The notes: a model not told the origin generated them from the letters alone. DNA of 52,936 nucleotides from Planctomycetales bacterium 71-10 (GCA_001898385.1 MKTT01000058.1:241220-294155); one strand, 5' to 3'. Positions 15,458 to 24,516 are shown, counted from the first letter of the stretch. Program-made: numbers and translations.

Positions 15458-16837
15458 ATGAATCGGCGCGAGGCATCGGGGGCCCCCGGCTTGCGGCTCA
15501 CCCGCCGCGGGTTCGTCCAGGCGGGGTCGGGGCTGCTGGGGATGTCGCTGCCGGGCCTGCTGGCGGCGCGGAACGCGTCGGCCGCGGCGGGGGCGACGGG
15601 CCGGGCGCGGTCGGTGATCGTGATCCTCCTGAGCGGCGGCCTGGGCCAGCACGACTCGTTCGACATGAAGCCCGAGGCCCCCGACGCCATCCGGGGCGAA
15701 TTCAACCCCATCCAGACGGCGGTCCCCGGCGTCCACTTCTGCGAGCACCTGCCGCGGCTGGCGGCGCGGGCGCAGGACCTCGCGGTGGTGCGGTCGATGT
15801 CGCACCCGGAGGGGAACCACCTGGTCGCCGTCCACCACGTCCTGACCGGCAGGCCCTCGTTCCCGCGCGGGGCGAGCGACCTCGACCGCGTCGCCTCGCG
15901 CGACGACTTCCCCTGCTACGCCGCGGTGGTCGACCGCGTCCGCGGCAAGGGCGAAGGGATCCCGAACGGCGTGGCCCTGCCGCTGAAGCTGATCGAAGGC
16001 CCGCTGACGTGGCCGGGCCAGGACGCCGGGTTCCTCGGCCCCCGGCACGACCCCTGGCAGCTCCGGCTCGACCCCAACAAGCCCGACGCCCGCGACGACA
16101 GCCTCACCCTCCCCGAAGGGTTGGACCCCGACCGCCTCCACCGCCGCCGGCATCTCCTCTCCCAGACGACCGCCGCCCCCGCGCCGGGCGACGCCTTCGT
16201 CGACCAGCAGGACGCCGCGCTGGCCATGCTCTGCAACAGCAAGGTCGGCGCGGCGCTCGACGTCGACCGCGAGGACCCCGGGCTGATCGACCGCTACGGC
16301 CGCCACGTCTTCGGGCGGTCGCTGCTGACGGCCCGCCGACTGGTGGAGATCGGCGTGCCGGTGATCCAGGCGACGATGGGGATCGTCCAGACCTGGGACA
16401 CGCACACCGACAACTTCCCCCGCCTGAAGGACAGCCTGCTCCCCGCCCTCGACCGCGCCGTCTCCGCCCTGCTGGACGACCTGAAGGCCCGCGGGCTGCT
16501 CGACGAGACGCTGGTGGTGATGCTGGGCGAGTTCGGCCGCACGCCGAGGATCTCGCAATTGACCCCGGGCGCCGTCCCGGGCCGCGACCACTGGCCGGCC
16601 GTCTTCCCGGCCGTGTTCGCCGGCGGCGGCGTCGTCGGCGGCCAGGTCATCGGCAAGTCCGACAAGCTGGGCGCCTACCCCGTCACCAAGACCTTCGGCC
16701 CGCCGGACCTCGCCGCGACGGTCTACAGCGCCCTGGGCGTCGACCCGGCCACCGAGCTGCGCGACCGCCTCGGCCGCCCCCTCACCCTCTGCACCGGCGA
16801 GGCCATCGAGCCGCTGTACACGACCGCCGAGGTCTGA
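15458..16837 (+). CDS. DUF1501 domain-containing Tat-exported protein
   Basis: A 459-aa DUF1501 protein, second in the window. Tat signal LRLTRRGFVQAGSGLLGMSL at about 12-31. The core shows SVIVILLSGGLGQHDSFDMKPEAP, RGEFNPIQTAVPGVHFCEHLPRLAARAQDLAVVRSMSH, WDTHTDNFPRLKDSLLPALDRAV, LVVMLGEFGRTPRI and GRDHWPAVFPAVFAGGGVVGG. The open frame begins upstream at 15143, but ATG 15458 has GGGAGG 6 bp ahead and fits the family start. It is transcribed away from the kinase gene. The substrate is unknown; homologues are thought to be exported hydrolase-like proteins. Confidence 0.92.
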   Translation: MNRREASGAPGLRLTRRGFVQAGSGLLGMSLPGLLAARNASAAAGATGRARSVIVILLSGGLGQHDSFDMKPEAPDAIRGEFNPIQTAVPGVHFCEHLPRLAARAQDLAVVRSMSHPEGNHLVAVHHVLTGRPSFPRGASDLDRVASRDDFPCYAAVVDRVRGKGEGIPNGVALPLKLIEGPLTWPGQDAGFLGPRHDPWQLRLDPNKPDARDDSLTLPEGLDPDRLHRRRHLLSQTTAAPAPGDAFVDQQDAALAMLCNSKVGAALDVDREDPGLIDRYGRHVFGRSLLTARRLVEIGVPVIQATMGIVQTWDTHTDNFPRLKDSLLPALDRAVSALLDDLKARGLLDETLVVMLGEFGRTPRISQLTPGAVPGRDHWPAVFPAVFAGGGVVGGQVIGKSDKLGAYPVTKTFGPPDLAATVYSALGVDPATELRDRLGRPLTLCTGEAIEPLYTTAEV

Positions 16838-16971
16838 GCCGCCCCGGGCCCGCGCCGGGGCCGATCGCGCCGATTCTGCGGGGCGACCGATGAATCTTCT
16901 TCAATCCCGAAGCCGGCCGGAGGCGAGACCCGGCCGATAATTCCGTCCATCACCGCCAAGGAGGGTGGACG

Positions 16972-18558
16972 ATGGCCGATAGGATACGCCTCGCGTCGGG
17001 ACGATCGGCGTTCGCGCTCATGGCCGCCCTGGCCATGAGTTCGGCCCACGGCCAGACCTTGCCGTCCGACTCCGAATCCAAAACCCCGGCGGCCGGCTCG
17101 GCGCTCGGCCCTTCGCCCGGGGCCGGCAGCGACCTGGAGGGCCTGTCCCCCCCGGGCGGCGTCCTGTTCCCGACCCGCCCCGGCCGGGCCGGCGTGCCGC
17201 CCCTGCCGGCGGCCCTCACGCGGCCGGTCGAGCCGTTTCGACCGGGAGCGCCCGCGGGCATCGTCGTCCCTCGGCGGCCGGAGCGGCCCGCCGTGCCGGC
17301 CTACGGGGCGATCGACCTCCAGGCCGCCGAGGCGGACGAGGGGCCCCCGAACGGCCTCGACCTGGACGCCGCCATCGAGCGGCTCGTCCACGCCAATCCC
17401 GAGCTGCGCACGCAGCACTTCGAGATCCCCCAGGCCGCGGCCGACATCGTCACCGCGAGCATGCGGGCCAACCCGCTCATCTACGCCGACGCCACGGCCG
17501 TCCCCTACGGCGAGTTCTCGCCCGAGCGGCCGGGCGGCCAGACGCAGTACGACGTCAGCATCACCCACCCGTTCGACCTCTCCGGCAAGCGCAGGGCCCG
17601 CACCACGGTCGCCGGCCGGGCGAAGCAGGTCCTGGAGGCCCAGTACGCCGACGCCGTGCGGATCCAGATCGACAACCTCTATACCGCCTTCGTCGACGTC
17701 CTGGCCGCGCGCGAGAGCCTGCGCTTCTCGGCGGCGAACGTCGCCGGCCTCAAGGAGGTCCTGGAGCGGACCCGAGAGCTGCGGGCCGCCGGTGCCCGGA
17801 CCGCGGCCGACGTGGGCTCGATCCGCCTCCAGAGCGAGGCCGCCGAGGCCGCGCATCGCGAGGCCGTCGGAGCCCTGCGCAGGGCCAGGCGCAACCTGGC
17901 CTTGCTCCTCGACTACCCGGTCGAGCAGGCCGACTCGCTGGAGATCCGGGGCTCCCTGCGACCCCACGGCCCTCCCCCGCCGCCGGACGACCAGCTCATC
18001 GCCACGGCCCTGGAATCCCGGCCGGACGTCGCCGCCTACCGCCTGGGGGTGGCCCGCGCCAAGGCCGACGTCCGGCTCGCCCAGGCGAACCGCTACTCGG
18101 ACGTCTACGTCACCTACACGCCCTACGTCTTCCAGAACAACGCACCCTTCGGCACCAAGAGCGCGACGTCCTGGTCGGCCGCGATCACCGCCCCGCTCCC
18201 GCTCTACAACCGCAACCAGGGGAGCATCGCGCGGGCCAAGCTCAACGTCGACCAGACCGTCAGCGGCCTGGACCGGCTCCAGAAGGAGGTCGCGGCCCAG
18301 GTGCTGGACGCCGACCAGGAATACGACCTGAGCCGCGAGGCCGTCCTGGAAGTCGAGCGCGACCAGTTCCCGGCCGCCCGCGACATCCTCGACGGCGCCC
18401 GCCGGCTGTACCTGGAAGGCCAGCAGTCCAGCCCGGAATTCCTGGAGGCCCGGCGGATCTACAACGAGACCGCCCGGCTCTACCGCGACGTCCTGGTGCG
18501 GCATCGCCGCAGCATGCTCGACCTGAACACCGCCCTCGGTCGCCGCGTCCTGCCGTGA
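16972..18558 (+). CDS. TolC-family outer-membrane factor
   Basis: A 528-aa protein with signal peptide (cleavage likely after AHG about residue 31), a Pro/Gly-rich spacer to about 115, and then two OEP repeats. Typical features: LDAAIERLVHANPELRTQHFEIPQA, ISITHPFDLSGKRRARTTVAGR, long helices such as IQIDNLYTAFVDVLAARESL, and in the second half ITAPLPLYNRNQGSIARAKL. This is the CzcC/CnrC-like branch of the OMF family, the outer-membrane duct of tripartite efflux pumps. No membrane-fusion protein or inner-membrane pump is adjacent. ATG 16972 follows AAGGAGGG. The gene ends 6 bp from the convergent porin gene. Confidence 0.9.
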   Translation: MADRIRLASGRSAFALMAALAMSSAHGQTLPSDSESKTPAAGSALGPSPGAGSDLEGLSPPGGVLFPTRPGRAGVPPLPAALTRPVEPFRPGAPAGIVVPRRPERPAVPAYGAIDLQAAEADEGPPNGLDLDAAIERLVHANPELRTQHFEIPQAAADIVTASMRANPLIYADATAVPYGEFSPERPGGQTQYDVSITHPFDLSGKRRARTTVAGRAKQVLEAQYADAVRIQIDNLYTAFVDVLAARESLRFSAANVAGLKEVLERTRELRAAGARTAADVGSIRLQSEAAEAAHREAVGALRRARRNLALLLDYPVEQADSLEIRGSLRPHGPPPPPDDQLIATALESRPDVAAYRLGVARAKADVRLAQANRYSDVYVTYTPYVFQNNAPFGTKSATSWSAAITAPLPLYNRNQGSIARAKLNVDQTVSGLDRLQKEVAAQVLDADQEYDLSREAVLEVERDQFPAARDILDGARRLYLEGQQSSPEFLEARRIYNETARLYRDVLVRHRRSMLDLNTALGRRVLP

Positions 18559-18564
18559 TCCGCG

Positions 18565-20154
18565 TCAGAAATCGGTCAGCCACTGGAGCTGGAACAGCGT
18601 GCCGGTCTCGCCGGCGCGGTAGCCGGTGATGAAGTTCTGCGCGGGCGATCCCTCGATCCTCAGCACCTCGGCCGTGGTGCGCCAGGTGCGGGCCCCGCGG
18701 GGATACCAGTTGAACCCGCCGCCGTACTCCACGCCGCCACCGAAACGGCCGGTCACGAACGACGTCCGCGCGAACGCCTCCAGCTTGTGCGGCTTGAGGA
18801 AGTAGCCCGCCTGGAGCAGCGCCCCGGTGTCGAACAGCGAGCCGTACGGCGACCGGCCGCCGACGGTCCGGACGTCGTCCAGCCAGCGGAAGAAGTATTC
18901 GCCGGAGACGGCCAGGCCGCGATACTTCATCGCCGCGTCCAGCGTCCAGAGCTGGAGGTTCGTCGACCGGACCTCGATCCCCGGCGCGAGCACGCCCGGC
19001 CGGAACAGCGGCGTGCCGTCGGACAGGCGGATCAGCGTGTCTTCCGGGTTGCGGATCGCCGCCTGCGTGAAGCCCTGGTTCGACTCGTGCGCGACGTTGA
19101 GGCTCGTCCCGAAGCGGAAGCTGCGGCCCTCGTGGAATTCGACGTCCGAGACCCCCACGCCGTAATCGTCCGTCGGCTCGTACCACACCGTCCCGCCGAA
19201 CGCGAGCGACGAGCCGACGCGGGTCGCCACCCCCTGCGTGAACCGGTTGTTCGAGTTCGCGATCATCGCGACGTAGTTCAGGCCGTCGATCGGCTCGCCC
19301 TGGGCCCAGATGCCGGGGCTGATGTTGGGGCGGAAGAACGTCGTGGCCATGAGGCGGTCGGCACCGAGCGTCCAGCGGAACGACTCGTACCACTCGCGCG
19401 TGCCGGGGACCAGCCAGTTGCCCACCCGCAGGTCGAAGGCCCGATTGAAGCGGTAGTTGATCCAGCCGAGATAGACGGTGTCGTTGATCGACGTCGACGA
19501 GAAGACGATGGCCGTATACTGGAGCCTCGGATCGATGCCGAAGCCGCTGAAGACCAGGAAATTACGGGCGACCTCGAACGAGTTGAAGCTGCTGATCGGC
19601 TGCGCCGCCCCCTCCGCGTCGACCCAGCTCCGGCGGCTGGCGGCGAAGTTCTGGAACCGCGCCTGGGTGAAGACGTCGAAGCGCAGCTCGAACGGCATCC
19701 GCTGGGCGTCGTGGGGGCGGACCAGGACGTACTGGCCCGTCTCCTCGTCGTAGTCGCCGACGCGGAATCGCGACTCCGACGGCGGGTCGAACGCCCCCGC
19801 CGCGCCGGGACTCCCGGGCGGGTCGGTCACGCCGGCGTCGGCGTCCAACTCCTCGTCGGGGGGCCACGGCCCGGGAGGCGACGGGGACGGGGCGGGGGGC
19901 GTCGGGATCGGATCGAGGCCCGTCGTCGATCCGGCGGCCCCGCCGTCGAGCCGACGCGACAGCTCGTCCACCTTGTCCGTCAGCGACCGATTCTTCTCCG
20001 CCAGCTCGGCGTTGCGGCGCTCCAGGTCCTCCAGCCGCTTCGCCAGCGCGTCCACCGTGGCCGCCACGTCCGCCGCCGGCCCCTGCGCCGCGGCCGGCGA
20101 CGCCGACGCGACGAGGATCGCGACCATCAGGAGGACGAGCGACGGGCGGAGCAT
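18565..20154 (-). CDS. Porin (phosphate-selective OprO/OprP-like) with coiled-coil N-terminus
   Basis: A 529-aa outer-membrane protein. Signal peptide to about AAAQ at 24; a coiled coil about 30-70 (VDALAKRLEDLERRNAELAE) that may reach into the periplasm, as in other planctomycete and cyanobacterial porins; a Pro/Asp-rich linker to about 130; then a beta-barrel region of alternating aromatic and polar strands, including LRFDVFTQARFQNF, ARNFLVFSGFGIDPRLQYTA and a terminal strand ending LFQLQWLTDF, with Phe as the last residue, the usual barrel insertion signal. Channel substrate unknown. GAGGAT precedes the ATG. The gene converges on the TolC gene with a 6-bp gap. Confidence 0.88.
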   Translation of the reverse strand: MLRPSLVLLMVAILVASASPAAAQGPAADVAATVDALAKRLEDLERRNAELAEKNRSLTDKVDELSRRLDGGAAGSTTGLDPIPTPPAPSPSPPGPWPPDEELDADAGVTDPPGSPGAAGAFDPPSESRFRVGDYDEETGQYVLVRPHDAQRMPFELRFDVFTQARFQNFAASRRSWVDAEGAAQPISSFNSFEVARNFLVFSGFGIDPRLQYTAIVFSSTSINDTVYLGWINYRFNRAFDLRVGNWLVPGTREWYESFRWTLGADRLMATTFFRPNISPGIWAQGEPIDGLNYVAMIANSNNRFTQGVATRVGSSLAFGGTVWYEPTDDYGVGVSDVEFHEGRSFRFGTSLNVAHESNQGFTQAAIRNPEDTLIRLSDGTPLFRPGVLAPGIEVRSTNLQLWTLDAAMKYRGLAVSGEYFFRWLDDVRTVGGRSPYGSLFDTGALLQAGYFLKPHKLEAFARTSFVTGRFGGGVEYGGGFNWYPRGARTWRTTAEVLRIEGSPAQNFITGYRAGETGTLFQLQWLTDF

Positions 20155-20270
20155 CCGGGATCCTCGGAAGGGTCGGGGCGCGCGGGCCGGCCTCGCCCGG
20201 ACGCCCCATCTCCTTCGATCGGCCGGATCGGTGCGGCCGATCCAATGAATCCCGGGATCCGCTCAAGTCG

Positions 20271-20960
20271 TCAGGGCTGCGCCGCCGAAGGGGCGACGGC
20301 CGCCGGTCGCCCCGACGTCGTCGCGGGCGCGGGGGGCGGCTTCACCACGCCCAGGCCGATCAGCCCCATGAACATCAGCTCGACGGCCAGGGCCGCCAGC
20401 ATCACGCCCATCAGCTTGCCGATCACCTCGATCGCGATCGGCCCCAGCCACCGCGCGATCCGGCGGCACTGGCAGAGGCAGGCGTAGTTGATCGCCATGA
20501 TCGCGGCGATGACGAAGCTCAGGAAGACGATCGCCTTCAGGTCGTCGCGCTGGGCCAGCGCCGAGACGATCGCCACCAATCCCGAGACCGACGCCATCAG
20601 CGGCACGGCCAGGGGGCACGTCGCCATCTCCAGCGACGGCGGCGCGGGCACCGGGCCCTCGACCGATCGCGGCTCATCCCGCCGCTTCGAGACCGCCATG
20701 TCCAGGGAGAACAGCAGCACGATCAGCCCGCCCCCCACCTGGAACGCGGGGATCGAGACCTTGAACGCCTTCAGGATCGCCTCGCCGAACAGGGCGAAGA
20801 CCAGGCAGACGACCGAGGCCGTCAGCACCGACCGCGCCGCCACCCGCCGGACGAACTCCGGCTCCGCCTCCTCCGTCATCGCGGCGCAGACGATCGTGAC
20901 CTTGAGCGGCCCGATCGTCGCGAACAGCAGGAGCGCGATCTCCCAGGGGTTGAACTCCAT
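20271..20960 (-). CDS. MarC family integral membrane protein
   Basis: A 229-aa protein with six hydrophobic segments. Family signs are IALLLFATIGPLKVTIV at the start, LFGEAILKAFKVSIPAFQVGGGLIVLLFSLDM at about 60-92 and the second-half motif MATCPLAVPLMASVSGLVAIVSAL at about 112-135. MarC/SnatA proteins were once linked to multiple antibiotic resistance; some relatives transport small neutral amino acids, but most have no known role. A Pro/Ala-rich tail of about 25 residues extends past the last helix. AGAGG lies about 10 bp before the ATG. The gene lies on the same strand as the porin, 116 bp upstream of it. Confidence 0.85.
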   Translation of the reverse strand: MEFNPWEIALLLFATIGPLKVTIVCAAMTEEAEPEFVRRVAARSVLTASVVCLVFALFGEAILKAFKVSIPAFQVGGGLIVLLFSLDMAVSKRRDEPRSVEGPVPAPPSLEMATCPLAVPLMASVSGLVAIVSALAQRDDLKAIVFLSFVIAAIMAINYACLCQCRRIARWLGPIAIEVIGKLMGVMLAALAVELMFMGLIGLGVVKPPPAPATTSGRPAAVAPSAAQP

Positions 20961-21354
20961 GCGATTCGACCTCTTCTGCGGCGTGTTCGAAACGTCGCCC
21001 GGCCGGTGACCCGCATCGTAGCAGGGCCGCCGGCCGGGCGTCAGGCGTTCGAAGATCGACGGTGTGCCTTTGGATTTTGGCGGTCGATGTTCGACGTCTT
21101 CCCCCCTCGCGGGGGAAGACAGACGCCGAAGGCGTCAGATGAGGGGGACGCGAAGCGCGGGGCTGTCGGGATTCGAAGGCCCGTCCGACCGGCTCGGGAG
21201 CCCGACGGCCGTCTCGCGGGTCGTCCCCCTCATCCGGCCCTTCGGGCCACCTTCCCCCGCGAGGGGGGAAGGCCGTCATGACGGCCCCCGCGACTCCGAC
21301 GCGATCCGCCAAAATCCAAAGGCGCACCCGACGAGCGACGGACGCCGCGCGACG
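20961..21354. other. Gene-free region carrying MITE-like copy B
   Basis: 394 bp between marC-like and the first paralogous envelope gene, nearly all taken up by the MITE-like element at 21060-21330. I see no other feature. Confidence 0.6.
21060..21330. mobile_element. MITE-like element, copy B
   Basis: A 271-bp copy of the element at 10522. Terminal inverted repeats GGTGTGCCTTTGGATTTTGG at 21061 and the complement of GGTGCGCCTTTGGATTTTGG ending at 21328 agree at 22 of 23 positions. The interior again has paired subterminal palindromes CTTCCCCCCTCGCGGGGGAAG and CTTCCCCCGCGAGGGGGGAAG, themselves complementary, so one strand can fold into a long hairpin. Copy B has a better-preserved inverted repeat than copy A, but I find no convincing target duplication. 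Confidence 0.75.
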
Positions 21355-23145
21355 TCAGCGGACGACGGCCTGGAACGAGACGTAGCCCTGGGCGCCGGGG
21401 GGGAGGGCCTCCTTCAGGTCCCAGCGCAGCTCGGTGGAGCCGGCCTGATTCTCGCCGACGGTGAACTGGGCGCCCTTGGGGCCCTTGGCGGAGCCGGGGA
21501 CGTACTCCAGCCGCGGCAGCAGGCTGTCGACGATGGCGACCGAGCGGATCGGCGTGTTGCCCATGTTGCGGTAGGCGATGGCGTAGGTCACCACGTCGCC
21601 CGGCTCGGCCTCGGTGGCGTCGACGCGCTTCACGACAGCCAGGCCGGGGCGGTTCGGCGGCGTCTCGACGCCCGTCATCTCCAGCGCGGGCTGGCTGCGG
21701 ACGGCCTCGCCGGTCCCCTGCACCAGGTCGGCCACGACGGGCGACTCGACGGTCTTGATGCCCGTCAGCTTCACCTTCTCCTTGGCGATCATCGGCGCCT
21801 GCCGGCGCGTCTGCGTCTGGGCCGACTGCACCAACGCCCCGACCTTGATGTGCTGCGAGTCGCTGTAGCCCATCGCCCCGCGGACGTCGGCGCCGACGCC
21901 GGGATAGACCTTGCCCCGCTCGACCTGCGCCCGGCGACGGTCCCGGGCCAGCTCCGCAGCCTGGTTCTGCACCAGGCGACGGACGTCGTCCGTCTTCTCC
22001 GCCTGCGCCGGCTTCTGGGTCAGGCTGTTCAGGTGGAGGCCGTGGACCTCGACGTTCTCGATGGTCCCGGTGGCCATGCGGACCTCGGCGAACCGCGGGG
22101 CGTAGATGCAGACGCGGTTCGTCGGCAGGATCTTGGGGTCGGGATACTGGTCGAGCCCCACGTCGAACCGGACCACGGCGTCGCGCGGTTCGATCCCACG
22201 CAGGGCCCCGCCGGCGCCGACGCCCGCCTTCGAGCCGCGGTCGCCGCCGTCGCAGAGGTATTCGTCGCGGGGGAGCGTCGGCCGCGCGCCGGGCTCCAGC
22301 GGGGGGCAGGCCGGGCCGCTCGGCAGCGGGCAAGGCGTCCCGCCGCAGGCGAACGCGCAGCGCCCGCCCGACGAGGCGACCAGGCCGTCGAGGGCGATGT
22401 CGCCGGTCGCGCCGGCGTGGATCTCCTCGACGGTGGGCCGACGGCCGCCGATGCGGACGATCGCGACCACGCGCCCTAGGGCGGCGGCGACGCGGACGGG
22501 ATCCTCGGCGGCGCCCACCGTGACAGACGGGATGTGATCCTTGGGGAGCTTCAGCGGGAGGGCCTGCTCGGGGTCCTCCAGGTAGATCACCTTGGTGACC
22601 AGCCGGCCGTCGTCCACCACCTCCCACAGCTCTTCTTCGGTGAAGACGACGCGGATGGGATACTTGCCGGGGTCGATCTCGGCGGGGCGATGGAGGTGCC
22701 CGACGACCTCGACGACCGGGAACAGCTCGGCCTCGGGGCGGTGCGGGATGTTGGACAGCCGGAGCCGGTAGCCGACCCCGCGCCGGAGGCCCGCGGTGAG
22801 GCTCCCGCCGCCGTCGCCGGCGCTCGCGGGGAGCGCCTGGGGCGCGAGGATCTCAACGGCGAGCCCCTCCGGCCCCTGGAAGCGGACCGGCTGGACGTTC
22901 GGGTCGGGGAGCGGGCTGACGGCGGCCCCGCGGCCTTCCGGCGTGAGGACCGGCGCGCCGGCCGCGGGCGCGGTCGGCGCGGGGGCGGGCGCCGGCTCGG
23001 CGGGGGCCTCGACGGGCGAGGGCGCCGGGGCGAGTTCCTGGGCGGTCGCGGCCGTCCACCCCGAGCCCGCGGCCAGGCCCAAAGCGACGGCGACGATCCC
23101 ACCTCGGTTCCACCGGTGGTCGGGTGGCGTAGCGAATCGGCTCAT
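21355..23145 (-). CDS. Exported DUF11-type envelope protein, larger member of paralogous pair
   Basis: A 596-aa exported protein: basic start, hydrophobic stretch about 15-35, then a Pro/Ala/Glu-rich linker to about 65. Residues about 120-200 (VGYRLRLSNIPHRPEAELFPVVEVVGHLH, FTEEELWEVVDDGRLVTKVIYLEDP) closely resemble the protein encoded at 23297. A Cys-rich patch (CAFACGGTPCPLPSGPACPP) lies near 270. The C-terminus (about 505-596) is a DUF11-like Ig fold: LAVVKRVDATEAEPGDVVTYAIAYRNMGNTPIRSVAIVDSLLPRLEYVPGSA. Such repeats occur in planctomycete and chlamydial cell-wall and surface proteins. Role probably structural; not proven. GAGG precedes ATG 23145. Confidence 0.82.
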   Translation of the reverse strand: MSRFATPPDHRWNRGGIVAVALGLAAGSGWTAATAQELAPAPSPVEAPAEPAPAPAPTAPAAGAPVLTPEGRGAAVSPLPDPNVQPVRFQGPEGLAVEILAPQALPASAGDGGGSLTAGLRRGVGYRLRLSNIPHRPEAELFPVVEVVGHLHRPAEIDPGKYPIRVVFTEEELWEVVDDGRLVTKVIYLEDPEQALPLKLPKDHIPSVTVGAAEDPVRVAAALGRVVAIVRIGGRRPTVEEIHAGATGDIALDGLVASSGGRCAFACGGTPCPLPSGPACPPLEPGARPTLPRDEYLCDGGDRGSKAGVGAGGALRGIEPRDAVVRFDVGLDQYPDPKILPTNRVCIYAPRFAEVRMATGTIENVEVHGLHLNSLTQKPAQAEKTDDVRRLVQNQAAELARDRRRAQVERGKVYPGVGADVRGAMGYSDSQHIKVGALVQSAQTQTRRQAPMIAKEKVKLTGIKTVESPVVADLVQGTGEAVRSQPALEMTGVETPPNRPGLAVVKRVDATEAEPGDVVTYAIAYRNMGNTPIRSVAIVDSLLPRLEYVPGSAKGPKGAQFTVGENQAGSTELRWDLKEALPPGAQGYVSFQAVVR

Positions 23146-23213
23146 CGGCCTCGATCCTTGCTCGTGCTGGGGATGGGATGGGGACCGGCGGGCGCGGGGG
23201 GTCCGTCCCGGCG

Positions 23214-23259
23214 AAGGCCCCGCCGCGAGTCGTCGCTGCGACGCTCGCGCCGGGGCCTT
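23214..23259. terminator. Strong hairpin between the two paralogous envelope genes
   Basis: Arms 23214-23229 (AAGGCCCCGCCGCGAG) and 23244-23259 pair over 16 bp with one mismatch, and the 14-bp loop can extend the stem (CGTCGC/GCGACG). It lies just downstream of the smaller paralogue on the minus strand and may terminate or attenuate transcription into the larger gene. There is no T-run. Confidence 0.5.
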
Positions 23260-23296
23260 GGGGTTCCGGGCCTCTCGGCTCGGCCGGGGGTCCGGC

Positions 23297-24274
23297 TCAG
23301 AGCTGGGGCGCCTCGGGGGCGGGGGCGGCGGGGACCTCGACGGCCGGGGCCGACGGCAGCTCCGCGGCGGGGACGCTCGGCACTTCCGGGGTGACGCCCG
23401 GGGCCGGGGCGGCGTCGAGCGGCACGGCCTCGGCGGCCGGCGGGGCGGTCACGCCCGGCGGCAGGGCGCCCGGCGGCAGCTCGGTGACCGGCGGGACGAC
23501 GCCCGCGGCCGGGGCCGAGACGACCGGGGCCGGCGTCACGGAGCCCTCGACGGGCACGCCGCCGACGGCCGCGTTGCTGCTCTCCAGGTCGATGGCGCCC
23601 AGGCGGACGATCAGCAGGATCGTCCCGCGCTTGTCGGCCTCGATGATCGGGTCGACGCCCGGCTCCAGCCGGGTGGAGACCAGCGTCTCGACGCCGGAGA
23701 CCGCCACCTCCTGGTACTTCGGATCCGGCAGGTAGATCACCTTGGTCACGAAGTTCCCGCCGTCGACGACCTGGTCGAAATCCTCGGCCGTGAACTGGAC
23801 CGGGATCGCGTTGTGCGCCAGGTAGGCGTCGGTGGCGGGGGTGGTCGGGGCGACCTCGACCGTGGGGTAGAGGGCGACGTTCGGCCGGCCCGGGATGGCC
23901 GACAGCTTCAGGCGGTAGATGTACCCCTGGTTGAAGTTGTACCGGCCCGGGACGACCAGCGGGACGCCGCCGTAGCTGCGCTCGCCGGTGGGGGCGGTGC
24001 CGGTCTGCCAGGAGATGTTCATCTTGTCCGGGTCGAGGAAATAGACCTGGCTCTTCGTGTTGACGAAGCGCCGGCCGGCCGCGGCCGGGCCGGCGCCGCC
24101 GGGGCCGCCGCCCATGGTGGCGGCGTTGAACTGCGGGCCGCCGGGGGGCGGGGTGTGCGAGCTCTGCACGACGTGGGGGCGCAGCCATTTCTTCAGGCCG
24201 ACGCCCGCGTCGCCGTAGCCGTAGCCGTCGCCGGTGGCGGCCGCCGCCAGCAGCAGCACTCCGATGGTTTGCAT
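23297..24274 (-). CDS. Exported envelope protein, smaller member of paralogous pair
   Basis: A 325-aa protein starting MQTIGVLLLAAAATGDGYGYG, a short signal-like segment. Start ATG 24274 has GGAGAGGA ahead; the longer frame to 24487 is unlikely. The middle (about 100-205) contains YIYRLKLSAIPGRPNVALYPTVEVA and FTAEDFDQVVDGGNFVTKVIYLPDP, clearly related to the larger protein downstream. The last 100 residues are Pro/Ala/Val-rich and of low complexity, likely spanning or binding the cell wall. No catalytic motif. This type of protein is, from memory, recurrent in Planctomycetes and annotated hypothetical; I infer an envelope role. Confidence 0.8.
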   Translation of the reverse strand: MQTIGVLLLAAAATGDGYGYGDAGVGLKKWLRPHVVQSSHTPPPGGPQFNAATMGGGPGGAGPAAAGRRFVNTKSQVYFLDPDKMNISWQTGTAPTGERSYGGVPLVVPGRYNFNQGYIYRLKLSAIPGRPNVALYPTVEVAPTTPATDAYLAHNAIPVQFTAEDFDQVVDGGNFVTKVIYLPDPKYQEVAVSGVETLVSTRLEPGVDPIIEADKRGTILLIVRLGAIDLESSNAAVGGVPVEGSVTPAPVVSAPAAGVVPPVTELPPGALPPGVTAPPAAEAVPLDAAPAPGVTPEVPSVPAAELPSAPAVEVPAAPAPEAPQL

Positions 24275-24516
24275 GGAAATCCTCTCCAACTCCCGAGGCC
24301 GGACGATCGATCGCCGATCGCTCCGCGGCGGGGAGAATGTGTGTCTTCCTGACCCTTGCGACCGACTCGGACCGGGGAGGGCGAACCGCCCCCCACGAGC
24401 GACTTCCGCACCAGGCCCGCGTTCCCGCGACGCCTGCCGGACTTGCGTCTCCGGACGCCCAGGATTATGATCGGGCGTCGCCCCCATACCCTTGAGAAAT
24501 TGCGTACACCCCGACC

